This document shows, in pieces, positions 1-9,634 of a stretch of 64,000 bases of DNA; within the stretch, counting starts at the first letter, position 1, and each line of letters opens with the position of its first letter. A model generated the notes under the pieces. That model saw only the letters and a list, made by a program, of their open reading frames with translations. It was not told where the DNA came from and did no database searches. Source of the stretch: Erodium maritimum. Taxonomy: Eukaryota > Streptophyta > Magnoliopsida > Geraniales > Geraniaceae. A program made the position numbers and the translations under genes. The stretch lies in assembly GCA_963921825.1 (NCBI GenBank), contig OY997593.1, positions 71,170,513 to 71,234,512 of the forward strand. Direction: 5' to 3'.

Positions 1-700
1 ATGGTAGTCTGCTTTGCCTCGCAGATCCGAACACAAGAAATTCTTGTTCCAACGTTTCAAAAAAATAAACAACCCAAAGCCTAGTCCTATCTAGCCAAAG
101 CTTATTCGACCTAAAACAAGATAAAAAATTAGAACACGAACGTAATAACAAACTACCAAATCTGCGATGCCAGTTCTTCTGGGCCCCGTGCCATTGGAGG
201 GTTCTGGTATCGTCAATTCTTCGTCGTGATTCGTCTGGCCCTAGCCAATCGTCCCTCCTCCCGGATCCCAGATCCATTGAGAGAGCGGACCCATGCTGGC
301 AAGGGTGAGCCCCTTTGATGGATATGCCTTAAACTGGCCCGCTGCAGATAGGAGGCGGCGCATGGAGCACGGTCCCCGGTGGACGGCAACAGGAGGGCCA
401 CAGTGGCCATTGTCACTAGCTCGGGACCAAACCGGCGACGCAGGATCGGTAGCGCGAGGTCGTGGGACGGCTTGAACGGGCGGCGGCGACCTGCGAAGGT
501 GGACGACGGCCAAAAGGATGAAGAAAAAGATGCTGGAGAGAGAAAACCCTAGCAAGGGTACTATTGAACCCATTAATGGGTGAACCCGTCAAGGATAGCG
601 GAGCACTTTAAGGCAGAAGCTTTAATGGTGGAGAAGAAGGGGGGAAGGGGGAAAGGGGGAGGAGGTTGCGCAGAGCAGCCCCGCCCTAGGGTTTTGACTC
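1..700. other. Intergenic, no supported gene
   Basis: The stretch from about 240 to 560 is GC-richer than its flanks and is open on both strands for 60-110 codons. None of those translations resembles a protein family I know, and they overlap each other on opposite strands. I see no promoter or splice pattern. It may be a decayed transposon or an exon of an unrecognised gene cut by the window edge. Confidence 0.3.
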
Positions 701-705
701 CCGCA

Positions 706-924
706 TGAAGGTGGATATTTAAAAGAAGAGATTAGCTCATTAAAAAAGAAAGATAAGGGTTGGTCTATTAAGGAAAAATTTGATAAATTAAGAATAAATT
801 AGTATTTTTATAGATAGTGGGGTTAGAACCCCTGCCTGTCAGGTACTAAGCTTGATACCATATTAAAGGACCAGCTCAACTAAAAACTCAAACTGATAAT
901 TTAAGGTTCAATTATATTCTAACA
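706..924 (-). mobile_element. Diverged partial TRIM element (same family as 5613-5945)
   Basis: Positions 861-924 match the 72-bp terminal repeat of the intact TRIM at 5613-5945 with several substitutions and end in TAACA. The adjoining 780-860 matches its internal domain, including the region next to the primer-binding site (GATACCATATTA on the plus strand). The other terminal repeat was not found, so this is an old, truncated copy. Confidence 0.6.
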
Positions 925-979
925 CAACTCAGAAAAAACATGAAAATAGTTGCACGATTTTATGGTCTATTCCAGGTGA

Positions 980-1320
980 TTGAGAAAAAAAAAAGGCTAT
1001 GATGCCGACAAATTGAGGCTCCTGGAAGGCTCCTTCATCCACCTAGTATGTCATGTTTCTCTCTTGAAATGCCAATCGAGTCATAAGAACCGTATGCTTC
1101 AATTTTACCCAGACACTAGTGTTGACGGCCGTCTGAAGCTCTACCCAACTCACCTTCTGGACAAGAGATTGATTAAGAGAAATAATGCAAGTATATATGG
1201 TGCAATTCCTACTTAAGTGGGATAGAACTCTGGCTGAGGACGTCACCTGGGAATATGCAAGTTTCATCAGAGCCTTTCCGGATTGGTTTGCTCGACAACA
1301 GACTTTAGGTCAAGCAGTGG
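980..1320 (+). pseudogene. Ty3/gypsy polyprotein C-terminal (chromodomain-like) relic
   Basis: The plus-strand frames give the end of a gypsy Pol protein: HVSLLKCQSSHKN, a stretch around LDKRLIKRNN, then after a frame change VQFLLKWDRTLAEDVTWE and ASFIRAFPDWF, ending at a TGA at 1320-1322. The LxKWD...ATWE-type block is the usual chromodomain-like tail after integrase in plant gypsy elements. At least one frameshift near 1195 breaks the frame, so it is dead. The DNA to about 1730, with a TATATATA block near 1655, could be the start of its 3' LTR, but no matching second LTR is in the window. Confidence 0.7.
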
Positions 1321-1870
1321 AGTGAACAAGACCACAATCTCGGTGTCTTCCTCCTCCGTGATGCAACAAGCCGAGAACCCATCTTGAAGGATGGATATGG
1401 GTGACGGAACCACTCGTGGGGGATGTGGGTCGAATGGCACAGGACGAAGGTTCCCCGAAAACAACACAAGATTGATTGGAGGCGTCGTCGTGACTAGTGG
1501 AGTAGGCCAAGTCTGAGGCAGTGGTAAGAACGTCCAAATCTGTAGTAGTGACCTAATTGACACGAGCTCGTTTAAAGAGAGCTTTGACCTCGGTAGATTA
1601 CTAAACAGTTTATTTAATTCTCAATTCGTAAATATTTTATTCTTCTCCCTTGGTATATATAGCCATGGAGGTTTCCTAACTTTATCATAACCTTAATTGT
1701 AAACCTATCGAACTTTTCAAATCCTAATACAACTTGTAAACTAGAGACGGTAATCGAAAAAGAAACAAACTAATACCAAACTCTAGCCGACCCATGTAAA
1801 TAAAATACATTTTGGGACGTGAGTCCCGTATGTCACCAGAAGCCCAACCCATCTCACAGGCTTCGTCACC

Positions 1871-1880
1871 ACTATATAAT
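1871..1880 (+). promoter_or_regulatory. Probable TATA box of first F-box gene
   Basis: ACTATATAAT lies 39-48 bases upstream of the ATG at 1919. That spacing leaves a very short 5' leader of 10-20 bases. It is the only TATA-like block just upstream of the gene. Confidence 0.45.
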
Positions 1881-1918
1881 AGATCGCTGGACTCAGTGAT
1901 TCTTCCCAAGACGAAGCC

Positions 1919-3055
1919 ATGTCATCAGGCTTCACTAGGTTTAGAAGCTATAGACGAAGACGCACAACTCAAAAAGCCATTCCATCAGGCAAAGATCTTT
2001 TTCTTCCTCCGGAAATATGTTATCAGATACTCACAAAACTACCGGTGAAGTCTGTTCTACGGTTCAGATCCGTCTGCAAAACATGGCACTCTCTCATCTC
2101 CGGCCCTAATTTCATCTCCGATCACACCGGACAAAAGCGCGTGCTCGTTACCCGTTACGACGGCGTAAACTATCAGTATAAGTTTAGCTGTCACGACGAG
2201 TCGTTCGTAGAGTCCCATGCTTTGGAACACCACGTTATGGGCGGTCGTAACGATGGTACTGGCAGCAATATCGTCGGCTCCTGTGATGGCTTGATTTGTT
2301 TGTATCTTGATAGTTTCCTCATTTGGAACCCTAGTATTCAAAAACTAGTTAAGCTCCCATCTCACTTTTCAGGTTATTCGAGGGAAAGTGATTGTCTTCA
2401 CGGGTTTGGATTCGACTCCATTGGCAGTGATTACAAGGTTCTCAGAGTTCTCCTCAAAGTATATGATTACTTTCAGATATTTGATCTGAGAAAGGGTGTT
2501 TGGAGGAGGGTGATCCCTCCTCCGCTACCATCCTATTCCTACGTCGAGAAGTCTCGTTCATCTCTTTATCTCCATGGCCATCTCCATTGGATTGGTTATG
2601 ATCTTCACCGCAATTGTATACTGTTGTCCTTCGATTTGTCCATCGAGGCTTTCCGCGAAATGGAGATGCCCTGTGATGCAGATTTCAAGGAGGTTGATTG
2701 GCGCTGCGACGTCTGTATCTCCAATGTTTCATTGATCAACGGATTGCTGTCCGTTGCAGCGTTCAGGGAGCAGCTGCAAGGTGATGGTTGTTCTGTTTGG
2801 TCGATGAAAGAGTACGGTGTAACAGAATCTTGGACTAAATTGTACCGTATTGACCTGCCACGTACGCTGCATCTGTCGTGTTTTTATAGCTTTTCGGGAC
2901 ATGGTGAACTGCTTATAACGAAGTGGGATACAGTGAACATACATGAGGCTGTCTTGGCTTTGTATGACCCTAAGAGCAAGGAATCTAAGGCTCTTCTCCC
3001 AGCTAAATATCTCCTTGATGTGTGCTTTTACAATGAGAGTTTCGATTTACCATGA
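1919..3055 (+). CDS. F-box protein with FBA-type C-terminal domain
   Basis: Single-exon gene of 378 residues. The F-box (about residues 28-68) reads LPPEICYQILTKLPVKSVL followed by RFRSVCKTWHSLI, the canonical SKP1-binding helices. It is followed by an F-box-associated domain with the signatures GSCDGLICLY, FLIWNPSIQKLVKLP and HGFGFDSIGSDYKVLRVL (about 118-185). Members of this family (CPR1/At3g23880-like) are substrate-recognition subunits of SCF ubiquitin ligases, probably nuclear or cytosolic; the substrate is unknown. The N-terminus has a basic 25-residue extension (RSYRRRR) absent from the paralogue at 8342. The ATG is the first in frame and sits just after a TATA block. The gene looks intact. 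It belongs to a local cluster with one other intact copy and several fragments. Confidence 0.9.
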   Translation: MSSGFTRFRSYRRRRTTQKAIPSGKDLFLPPEICYQILTKLPVKSVLRFRSVCKTWHSLISGPNFISDHTGQKRVLVTRYDGVNYQYKFSCHDESFVESHALEHHVMGGRNDGTGSNIVGSCDGLICLYLDSFLIWNPSIQKLVKLPSHFSGYSRESDCLHGFGFDSIGSDYKVLRVLLKVYDYFQIFDLRKGVWRRVIPPPLPSYSYVEKSRSSLYLHGHLHWIGYDLHRNCILLSFDLSIEAFREMEMPCDADFKEVDWRCDVCISNVSLINGLLSVAAFREQLQGDGCSVWSMKEYGVTESWTKLYRIDLPRTLHLSCFYSFSGHGELLITKWDTVNIHEAVLALYDPKSKESKALLPAKYLLDVCFYNESFDLP

Positions 3056-3490
3056 AGATCATGAATCAAGTGAAATGATAGGTGATGTGGGTATGAATCT
3101 GTTTCTTCTTAGTGTCATTATAAGTTTACATATACGAATATGACTTAATGTTCTTAAGAATTGCAATTTTTTTTGAATCGATGCTGCTTATCTCGATCGA
3201 ATGAGAGAAATTATTCCATTTGTAACATCCCTTTTGTTGTCTGCATTTTCTTCTACCTTGATGATATCAACTTTATACCTTAACAACATCAGATTATGCC
3301 CTCTTGGCGTAAGGTCCTCTTCTTGTACTTATGTAACATCTTCACTATCTTGAGGATCTTACTGTTCTATGCATTGCTGAAAATCATACTTAGAGGTGAA
3401 CTAGTTAAAAATAATCTTTGTCCTTTATATTACTATGGTGGTTTTGGGATTTGATTAATAGAACTCTGAATTTGGATGACATTTGTTATG
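3056..3490. other. 3' flank of first F-box gene
   Basis: AT-rich DNA that probably contains the 3' UTR of the F-box gene. No other gene or clear repeat is visible. Confidence 0.4.
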
Positions 3491-3495
3491 TTATT

Positions 3496-3735
3496 TAAGT
3501 TGTCGGCTCTTATAATGGCTTGATTTGTTTCTCCCGACATTATCATCGTGTACTGTTGGCAATTACTAGTCAGTTCATAGCTTCCTGCTTTGGAATCCTA
3601 ATATTGGAAAGTTAGTTGAACTCAGGGATGTGGCTGAGGCTGACATTTTCGATCTGAAAAAGGGTGTTTGGAGGAACTCGAGCTCCATAATGCGGTCATG
3701 CCATTTTAGTCGGCCTTGTGTTTAAGTAGTGGTAT
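3496..3735 (+). pseudogene. F-box/FBA gene fragment
   Basis: The text translates in pieces to the FBA region of the neighbouring gene: a block like SCDGLICL near 3515, LLWNPNIGKLVEL near 3590-3620, and FDLKKGVWRNSSS near 3650-3690, resembling FDLRKGVWRR and DLKTRVWRSSS of the two intact genes. Stops and frame changes separate the blocks and the N-terminal F-box is missing. It is a degenerate tandem copy. Confidence 0.7.
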
Positions 3736-4770
3736 TTGCGTTGCTATGGTGTTCTTGGTTATCCAACTCTAAATTTGGATGTTGGATGGTACGTATATCA
3801 TGTTCATCTGCTGTTGTGTTCTTACTGTCAAACTATACTTGGTCCGTTTAAAACATTTTTGTGGATGTTTTAAACTTGTAGTATATTGATCGGGGAAGGG
3901 AATGCAATTCCAAGGATTACTGACATGGCTAAGAAGGTCATGAGGGAACACCTCCAATTCTTTATGGGGTGCATCCAACCTTGTTAGATGGGACAAGCGA
4001 GATCGTCGTAACCTGGCTAATCTGAGTCAGGAAATGGGCTGTGACACAGGGGTGGGAGCCCCACACATTTCCATTTGGACTCCCTCCCAATCACTGTCGT
4101 CTTTTCTCCGGGCTGCCCCCCATCAGTTACTGACAGCTTTTGCTTGCGGGAGAAAGCAGAAAGAGTAGTGTGAGTTGGGCGGAGGTCTTGGTCCCAAGCG
4201 GCTAAAGATGTAGAAGACTAGGGCCAGGGCCAAACCAGGACAGGGGACAAGGCAAAGCTAAAGAGAACTCTGGGAGCGATGGACCAGAGAGCTCTGGGAG
4301 CGATGGACCAGTTGCCAGATCATCTCCAACTCACGGACGAAGAGGAAACTAAAGATGATGCGGACTTGGCGAGGGCTGCCAAACAATATCTCATCTTCAC
4401 TCTTGACATTTCCTATGGTGTTTATCAGACATGTCTTGTCATGCATGACCATCGAGAGCCTCATTTTCATCTTCTCCTTCTTTGTCTCCCAAAACTTATT
4501 ACGGTGTTGATTGGGCTAGTTATACTGACACCCGTCGATTTGCATCATAATACTGTGTCATTTTTTATCTCTCCCATTTTATCAGACAGATCGAGCTGCG
4601 GGATTCAAGTCTACAACCCGTGATATGATTCCTAACCCTTAGCTCCTGCTCTCATTAAGCTCCTGAATCCGAAGATTCTAAACCATTGAAAACGCATGTT
4701 ATACATGCTCGCCCAAGGCCAATCTCGTGAGTCCATTTGCCTCGCCCATCTCAAACCATCCAACAATTGA
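3736..4770. other. Intergenic, unassigned
   Basis: Contains a 114-codon plus-strand ORF at 4279-4623 with a repeated ARALGA/DQ-like start (the bases GAGCTCTGGGAGCGATGGACC are tandemly doubled near 4262-4308). Its product resembles nothing I recognise and has no F-box or transposon signature. I do not call it a gene. Confidence 0.3.
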
Positions 4771-4771
4771 T

Positions 4772-4830
4772 GAAGTTATCTTTACGGGTTTGGATTCCAC
4801 TCCAAATGAGAGTGATTATAAGGGTTCATA
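4772..4830 (+). pseudogene. Short F-box/FBA gene scrap
   Basis: A 59-bp match to the HGFGFDS...SDYKV block of the FBA domain (TTTACGGGTTTGGATTC, then GAGTGATTATAAGG). It is isolated and followed by a stop. It is probably part of the same decayed tandem copy as 3496-3735 and 5955-6200. Confidence 0.5.
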
Positions 4831-5023
4831 GTAGGTTTCTTTTTGCTGGTAAAACTATAATAAAGTGAAAGCTCAACTCTATGCTTAGTTTTTATTTATG
4901 AGAGAACTTATTCTTTTTGCTGGTAAAACAATAATACAGAAAAAAGTCGATTCTATGCTTAGTTTATATTTATGAGAGCACTAAATGCTCTACAAAATAT
5001 GCTAATACTCGACCACACTTCAT

Positions 5024-5245
5024 ATCTCAGATAGGGAAAAGCAAGCCAGAACCTTTTGGCTTACTGATCTCAGATAGGGAAAAACAAGCCAGAACCTTTT
5101 GGCTTACTGAGGTTGGGTGTGCCATGTTCAGATAAAGATCTTTTTGGAATTTGGATGTGAGCCACCTAACGCTCTCACATATTCCGTTAAAGATCTTTTT
5201 GGAATTTGGATGTGAGTCACCTAACGCTCTCACATATATATTCCG
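5024..5245 (+). repeat. Two adjacent short tandem duplications
   Basis: A unit of about 43 bp (from ATCTCAGATAGGGAAAA to TTTTGGCTTACTG) occurs twice between 5024 and 5110. A unit of about 55 bp (from AAAGATCTTTTTGGAATT to ACGCTCTCACATA) occurs twice between 5133 and 5240. Copies are nearly identical, indicating recent duplication. Confidence 0.8.
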
Positions 5246-5612
5246 TCGGAGAGAGCCAAAGCAAGGTCAGGAACGACACCCTTTGTTTAGAAAAATCTTC
5301 TCTCGTATTCGTTCAGCTTCCGATCAACTTAACTCCGGGGTCTAGATGCGTATGCAAAATATCCACCCACCACCGTTAAATTTTGGGTCTGCCCCACAAA
5401 CAAGTCTTTAGTATCTCCAATATCTTAGCCATCATACAGCTAAATTTCTTTTCAATTCAATTTTGAGAAACTTGTTTGGACTCAATTCAAAGCATTGATG
5501 CAAATTTAGTTTACATTTATCATGAGAAAGAAGCATAACAAAAAGAAGAAGTATATTTTACATGATAGATGAAATGCATATTTGCATGAAAAAATTAACA
5601 ACATGACAAAAC

Positions 5613-5945
5613 TATTAGAGGACCAACTCAACTAAAAGCTTAAGCTGATAGTTGAAGGCCCAATTATAGTTATATATTCTAACACGCGCCCTCACGGACA
5701 AGTCCGTTTACGGGTTTGGAGGTGAAATATTTAGAAGAGAGAGATGAGCCCATTGAGAAGAGTGATAAGGGCTAGCCCATTTTGGGCAAATTTGATAAAT
5801 AGAGAATAAATTAGAAATTTTGTATAGAGTGGGGTTTGAACCCCTGTCCGTGAGGTACCAGGCTCTGATACCATATTAGATGATCAACTCAACTAAAAGC
5901 TTAAGCTGATAGTTGAAGGCCCAATTATAGTTATATATTCTAACA
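5613..5945 (-). mobile_element. Complete TRIM (terminal-repeat retrotransposon in miniature)
   Basis: A 333-bp element. Two direct terminal repeats of 72 bp (5613-5684 and 5874-5945) differ at only two positions near one end. On the minus strand each begins TGTTAGAATATATAAC, and the repeat at 5874-5945 is followed directly by TGGTATCAGAGCC, which is complementary to the 3' end of plant initiator tRNA-Met and is the classic copia/TRIM primer-binding site. A perfect 5-bp target duplication, AAAAC, flanks it (5608-5612 and 5946-5950). The internal domain is only 189 bp and non-coding. It must have been mobilised by another element's proteins. Near-identical terminal repeats imply a fairly recent insertion, immediately upstream of an F-box pseudogene. 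Confidence 0.93.
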
Positions 5946-5954
5946 AAAACAATG

Positions 5955-6200
5955 GCGAAGCCATGTCATTGATTCTTCTTTACTACGTTTAGAAGCTATA
6001 GATGAAGAAGCAGAACGATGAAGCCATGTCAGACGACAGTCTTTTTTTTTCCTCCTAAAATCTGGAATCAGATCCTCACAAAACTACCGGTGAAGTCTGT
6101 TCTACGGTTCAGATGCGTCAGCAAAACATAGCACTCTCTCATCTCCGATCACGAGTACAAATGCGTGCTCGTTAGCCGTTGGTGTAATCAGAACAAAAAA
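5955..6200 (+). pseudogene. F-box gene 5' fragment
   Basis: Close relative of the first F-box gene's start: shared DNA includes GTTTAGAAGCTATAGA and the F-box block ATCCTCACAAAACTACCGG. The copy has AAAATCTGGAATCAG in place of the PPEICYQ codons, frame changes before the F-box, a TAG after SKT (CAAAACATAGCACTC) and a deletion. Similarity stops near 6195. No FBA domain follows, because unrelated DNA of a transposon relic begins. Confidence 0.8.
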
Positions 6201-6399
6201 TGTATACAAAACATAAATAAGAAACTGCACTTTTATTTCTCAATGTAAACTTACACCACAGTTCATCATTTTCTCTACTGAGTGCCACCCTCTCTCACAA
6301 ACAATTTAATCCCATCATAATTACCACTAACTATTCAATGATCAATTCTTTCTTCGTGACAACGTCGCCATTTCAATATGTTGTAGCTGTTAGACTCGT

Positions 6400-6939
6400 T
6401 CAAGCGTCGTCGTACACACCAGTCATGTCCTTCCTCTGCCCAGAACATTTTATCGTTTTCCAACGGCTCGATCCAATGGTGGAGCTTGAAAATCTTTGGC
6501 TCGTTTTACCTACGCTGTGAATCCGATAGTGTTCCATGACCCGCTCCCTGTATCTTTCTTCGTTCCAGCCGCTATGATCTAATGTCTTCTCCTTCCTCAT
6601 CAGTGTGATATATCGCCTCACTCTTGACGCACATTTGTTAAAATAGCTCTTGACGGCTTGTTGTGTAAAATCTTCTTCTTTGAACTTCCCAGCTCTGATG
6701 AATCTTCTGGTCACAGTGGACCAAAACGTGTTCCCATCTTGGGAGGCTCCCTTGATGGGATCTTTTGTTTTACGTTGCCTCAGCGGGCCAACCATCGGTT
6801 TGGGCGAAACCGGTTTGTAAATATTGTTGGTAGTTGTCTGTAGATTGGTGTTCAGGTCTTCATCCGTATTGAGGTTTGGCGGCGTGCATTGTCGCTGTTC
6901 CAGTGAGCTCGGCGATGGAAGCGAATCATCATCTGACAT
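6400..6939 (-). pseudogene. PIF/Harbinger-associated Myb-like (trihelix-like) ORF relic
   Basis: A 179-codon ORF. It begins MSDDDSLPSPSS with a low-complexity N-terminus, then has DPIKGASQDGNTFWSTV and VKSYFNKCASRVRRYI, the signature of plant Myb/SANT-like proteins encoded by PIF/Harbinger elements (often mis-annotated as GST T3-like or NAM-associated). The usual WTxEED...AW helix before DPIKG is missing, so there is an internal deletion. Past residue 148 the natural continuation lies in another frame (FKLHHWIEPLENDKMFW), indicating a frameshift. Related relics lie at 30509-30940 and 51763-53201. It is probably non-functional as a DNA-binding protein. Confidence 0.65.
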
Positions 6940-7292
6940 GGTGTAGATAGATATGGTGATTGAGAGGAACTAAAATTGAGAAGGAGTTGAGAGAATGTAG
7001 ATAAAAATGGTGTGAATTGATAAATGGGGATGATGTATTTATAGAGGTTTTGGTTGTATTTAATTTTTATTAAAAAAAATAGCCGTTAGGAGCCTTTGGG
7101 AACGGCTAGGACACGTGTCATGCTCGCAGCGAAAGGAGGGAGAGGCGAGGGGCAGAGAGGCACGAGGCAGGTTTCTGCCTCGCGCTCCGCACCTGCCCAC
7201 GCGGGGCTACTCCCCGCCCCCCGCAACCCTCTATTTCGGCTCCACACATCAAGCGTGGCGTGAACCCCGAACCGCGAGGCACACGCCCTTGC

Positions 7293-7345
7293 TCCCCCCC
7301 CCCCCCCCCCCCCCTCCCTTCACGCCCGGCTCGATGTGCATGCTC
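7293..7345. repeat. Poly-C run and right end of PIF/Harbinger-like relic
   Basis: A run of about 20 C residues at 7291-7312 is followed by DNA ending GTGCATGCTC at 7345, then TAA. Read on the minus strand the end is GAGCATGCACA, matching the termini GAGCATGTACAATGG and GAGCATCCACA of the other two elements of this type here. The left end was not found near 6200, so the element is truncated. Confidence 0.5.
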
Positions 7346-7540
7346 TAAGAATAAATACGAAGATAGGAGATCCTCTTGCTTGAGCCTCGAGCCAGTTTGA
7401 ACGGGCCTATCCTCTTCTCACTGGTCAAAATATAAAATTAACTAAAAATACCAAACCAAAGACAAAGACTACAAATACCACGTTTCAAAAAAAAAGACTA
7501 CAAATACCAAACTTATCTCTCCCGTCTCCAAACTTAACAT

Positions 7541-7960
7541 TTTTTTTCTTTTTTATCAGAGAAGTTTTATAAAGATCTTGTTCTCATGAGTGAGAGACGA
7601 AGGCGGTCTACACGAGGATAGACAATAACCACGGGCTACAAAAACCGAGAGTCCAAACAAGAGTTCAAACGAAAAGACTATAAAAAGAAATCAAAGAACA
7701 AAACCACACAACCAACTAACAGAAAACTAGGAGAAAAACACAAAACCAAAACAGCCATAAAACACTACGACCTCCTAACTTTAAATTGAATGAAGTTCCT
7801 GTAGCTTACCAACGGATACCTACTCCATTCACATAAAGGAATCAAAAGCAAATCCGGGTACAAGATCCTCCCAACATCAAGAGCCTTCAATTGCACTCGC
7901 AATATCACCTGCTCCACAGACGGAATAAAACCCTGAAACGCTAAACCATTTCTTTGTCTT
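7541..7960 (-). mobile_element. Truncated LINE 3' end
   Basis: A T-run near 7541-7552 (a poly-A tail on the minus strand) is followed by non-coding AC-rich DNA resembling the 3' regions at 27671 and 50503. No reverse-transcriptase codons remain and no target duplication was found. Confidence 0.4.
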
Positions 7961-7962
7961 GA

Positions 7963-8280
7963 TTGAACGAGCCTTCGGATATTCTTGCCATTTCTATACC
8001 CATCTCACATCAACATCCGTTCGACCCTCTACACCACGGGCCAGGGTCCATAATGATCAGTCTCACGACAAATCAAATATACTTCATTCCGGTTGAAGAG
8101 CCATCAGTTTGTAGTCTCAAATTACCCGATCGAATCTACTTTTCTGAGTCTTTGAAAAGAAGTATAAATTTGTTGGGATTTAGGAAAGAAACTAGAAATA
8201 GTCCTAATTGATTCGAAAAAGAAGAAATATTGCCTGATTTGTTTTTATTCCCTTCGAGTGACAAAGGAACTCAAACAAAT
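7963..8280. other. Intergenic, unassigned
   Basis: Upstream region of the second F-box gene. An 82-codon ORF at 7963-8211 has no recognisable motif. It could be a remnant but I cannot support a gene. Confidence 0.3.
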
Positions 8281-8287
8281 CACGTAG

Positions 8288-8298
8288 TATATATATAA
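8288..8298 (+). promoter_or_regulatory. Probable TATA box of second F-box gene
   Basis: TATATATATAAC lies about 45-55 bases before the ATG at 8342, the same arrangement as in the paralogue at 1919. Confidence 0.45.
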
Positions 8299-8341
8299 CG
8301 AATTTGTCTATTATCATAATACAAAAATATTCATCATAGCA

Positions 8342-9538
8342 ATGTCTGGGCACGACCTTCATCTTCCTCCAGAGATCTTGACTCAGATACTCACAAAACC
8401 ACCGGTGAAGTCGATTCTACGGTTCAGATCCGTCTGCAAAACATGGTACTCTCTCATCTCTTGCCCTACTTTCATCTCCTACCACTCAGCCCTAACCCTA
8501 AACCATAGTTCCGGAGACCGTGTGCTCGTTAACAGTTGCTGTACCAGTTTCGATCAAAACAGTAAGTTCAGCATCCACGACAGGAAGTTCAGCTTCCACG
8601 ACAAGTCGTTCGTGGAGTCCCATGAACACCACCACGTGCCCGAGCTACTCCGACGTCCAGAGGTCGACATCGTTGACTCCTGTGATGGCTTGATTTGCTT
8701 GTACAAACGTGAGACCGTTTACCCTATTTATGCCATTCCATATACAGTTCATCACTTCTTGATTTGGAACCCTAGTATCAGAAAATTAGTTAAGCTCCCG
8801 TTCCTCTATTCTTCTCCTGAACAAGATTATCTTTTAGGGTTTGGGTTTGACTCGGAAAGTAGAGATTACAAGGTTGTGAGAGTTTTGTTCTACAGAACAC
8901 GCGGATTTACCAGTTATGACATTCTTGATCTGAAAACCCGCGTTTGGAGGAGCTCTAGCTTCCCACCAATGCGGCCGAGCTTCTTTTATAAGCAGCGTTG
9001 TGTTTATCTCCATGGGAATTTTCATTGGTTTGGAACTGAATATCGTACCGATGATTTTCTTGTGTCCTTCGACTTGTCGAGAGAGGTTTTACAGGAAATG
9101 GGGACGGTGCCTGGTGCTGAAAGGGATGTCGGATCATACACCAATCTTTTTCCAATCAATGGGTTGCTCTCCGCTGCTGTGGTGGAGAAGAAGCAACAAG
9201 GATATGTTCATCAATGTTGTATTACAGTTTGGTCAATGAAAGAGTATGGTGTGACGGAATCTTGGACCAAAATGTTCAACATTGATCTGCCTTATACGAT
9301 GATAGAGTTAATAAGATTGCAGCGGTTTTGTGAGAATGGTGAAGTACTTTTATTGGTTGAGCAGGTTGTAAACTCCATGGATATGAAGGATAACAGCAAT
9401 GTCTGGTTTTTGGACCCCAAAAGAAAGCATAACTTGGTTTCGTACAACCCTGAAAGCCGAAAATCTACAGCTCTTCTCTCAACTAATGACCACATCCGTA
9501 GCGTGTGCTTTTATAAGGAGAGCCTTATTTTACTATGA
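8342..9538 (+). CDS. F-box protein with FBA-type C-terminal domain (second copy)
   Basis: Single-exon gene of 398 residues, paralogous to the one at 1919. The F-box (about 6-46) reads LPPEILTQILTKPPVKSIL and RFRSVCKTWYSLI. The FBA domain has VDSCDGLICLY, FLIWNPSIRKLVKLP and LLGFGFDSESRDYKVVRVL. Near the C-terminus WSMKEYGVTESWTKMFNIDLP and SVCFYKESL are shared with the first gene. The role is presumably SCF substrate recognition. One oddity: the highly conserved LPVKS of the F-box is PPVKS here, a Leu-to-Pro change in the SKP1-contact region that could weaken binding. It lacks the basic N-terminal extension of the paralogue. Its 3' end from 9457 is duplicated at 11757. Confidence 0.9.
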   Translation: MSGHDLHLPPEILTQILTKPPVKSILRFRSVCKTWYSLISCPTFISYHSALTLNHSSGDRVLVNSCCTSFDQNSKFSIHDRKFSFHDKSFVESHEHHHVPELLRRPEVDIVDSCDGLICLYKRETVYPIYAIPYTVHHFLIWNPSIRKLVKLPFLYSSPEQDYLLGFGFDSESRDYKVVRVLFYRTRGFTSYDILDLKTRVWRSSSFPPMRPSFFYKQRCVYLHGNFHWFGTEYRTDDFLVSFDLSREVLQEMGTVPGAERDVGSYTNLFPINGLLSAAVVEKKQQGYVHQCCITVWSMKEYGVTESWTKMFNIDLPYTMIELIRLQRFCENGEVLLLVEQVVNSMDMKDNSNVWFLDPKRKHNLVSYNPESRKSTALLSTNDHIRSVCFYKESLILL

Positions 9539-9634
9539 GGACGCGATTTCAAAATTGGGTTTTGAGCACGGGGAAGCTGTTGTTCCTAATCTATTTTGAG
9601 TTTTGTTTTCGTGATCCCAGTCTGGGTTGACCTT

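Noticed and set aside
241-573. 110-codon minus-strand ORF near the window start
   Set aside because: Both strands are open over the same bases, and no family, promoter or splice signal supports it.
4279-4623. 114-codon plus-strand ORF
   Set aside because: It starts in a small tandem duplication, has no motif, and lies among F-box and transposon scraps.
5821-5880. tRNA-like string (GGTTTGAACCCCTGTCCG and GATACCA)
   Set aside because: It is the internal start and tRNA-Met primer-binding site of the TRIM; there is no cloverleaf, so it is not a tRNA gene.
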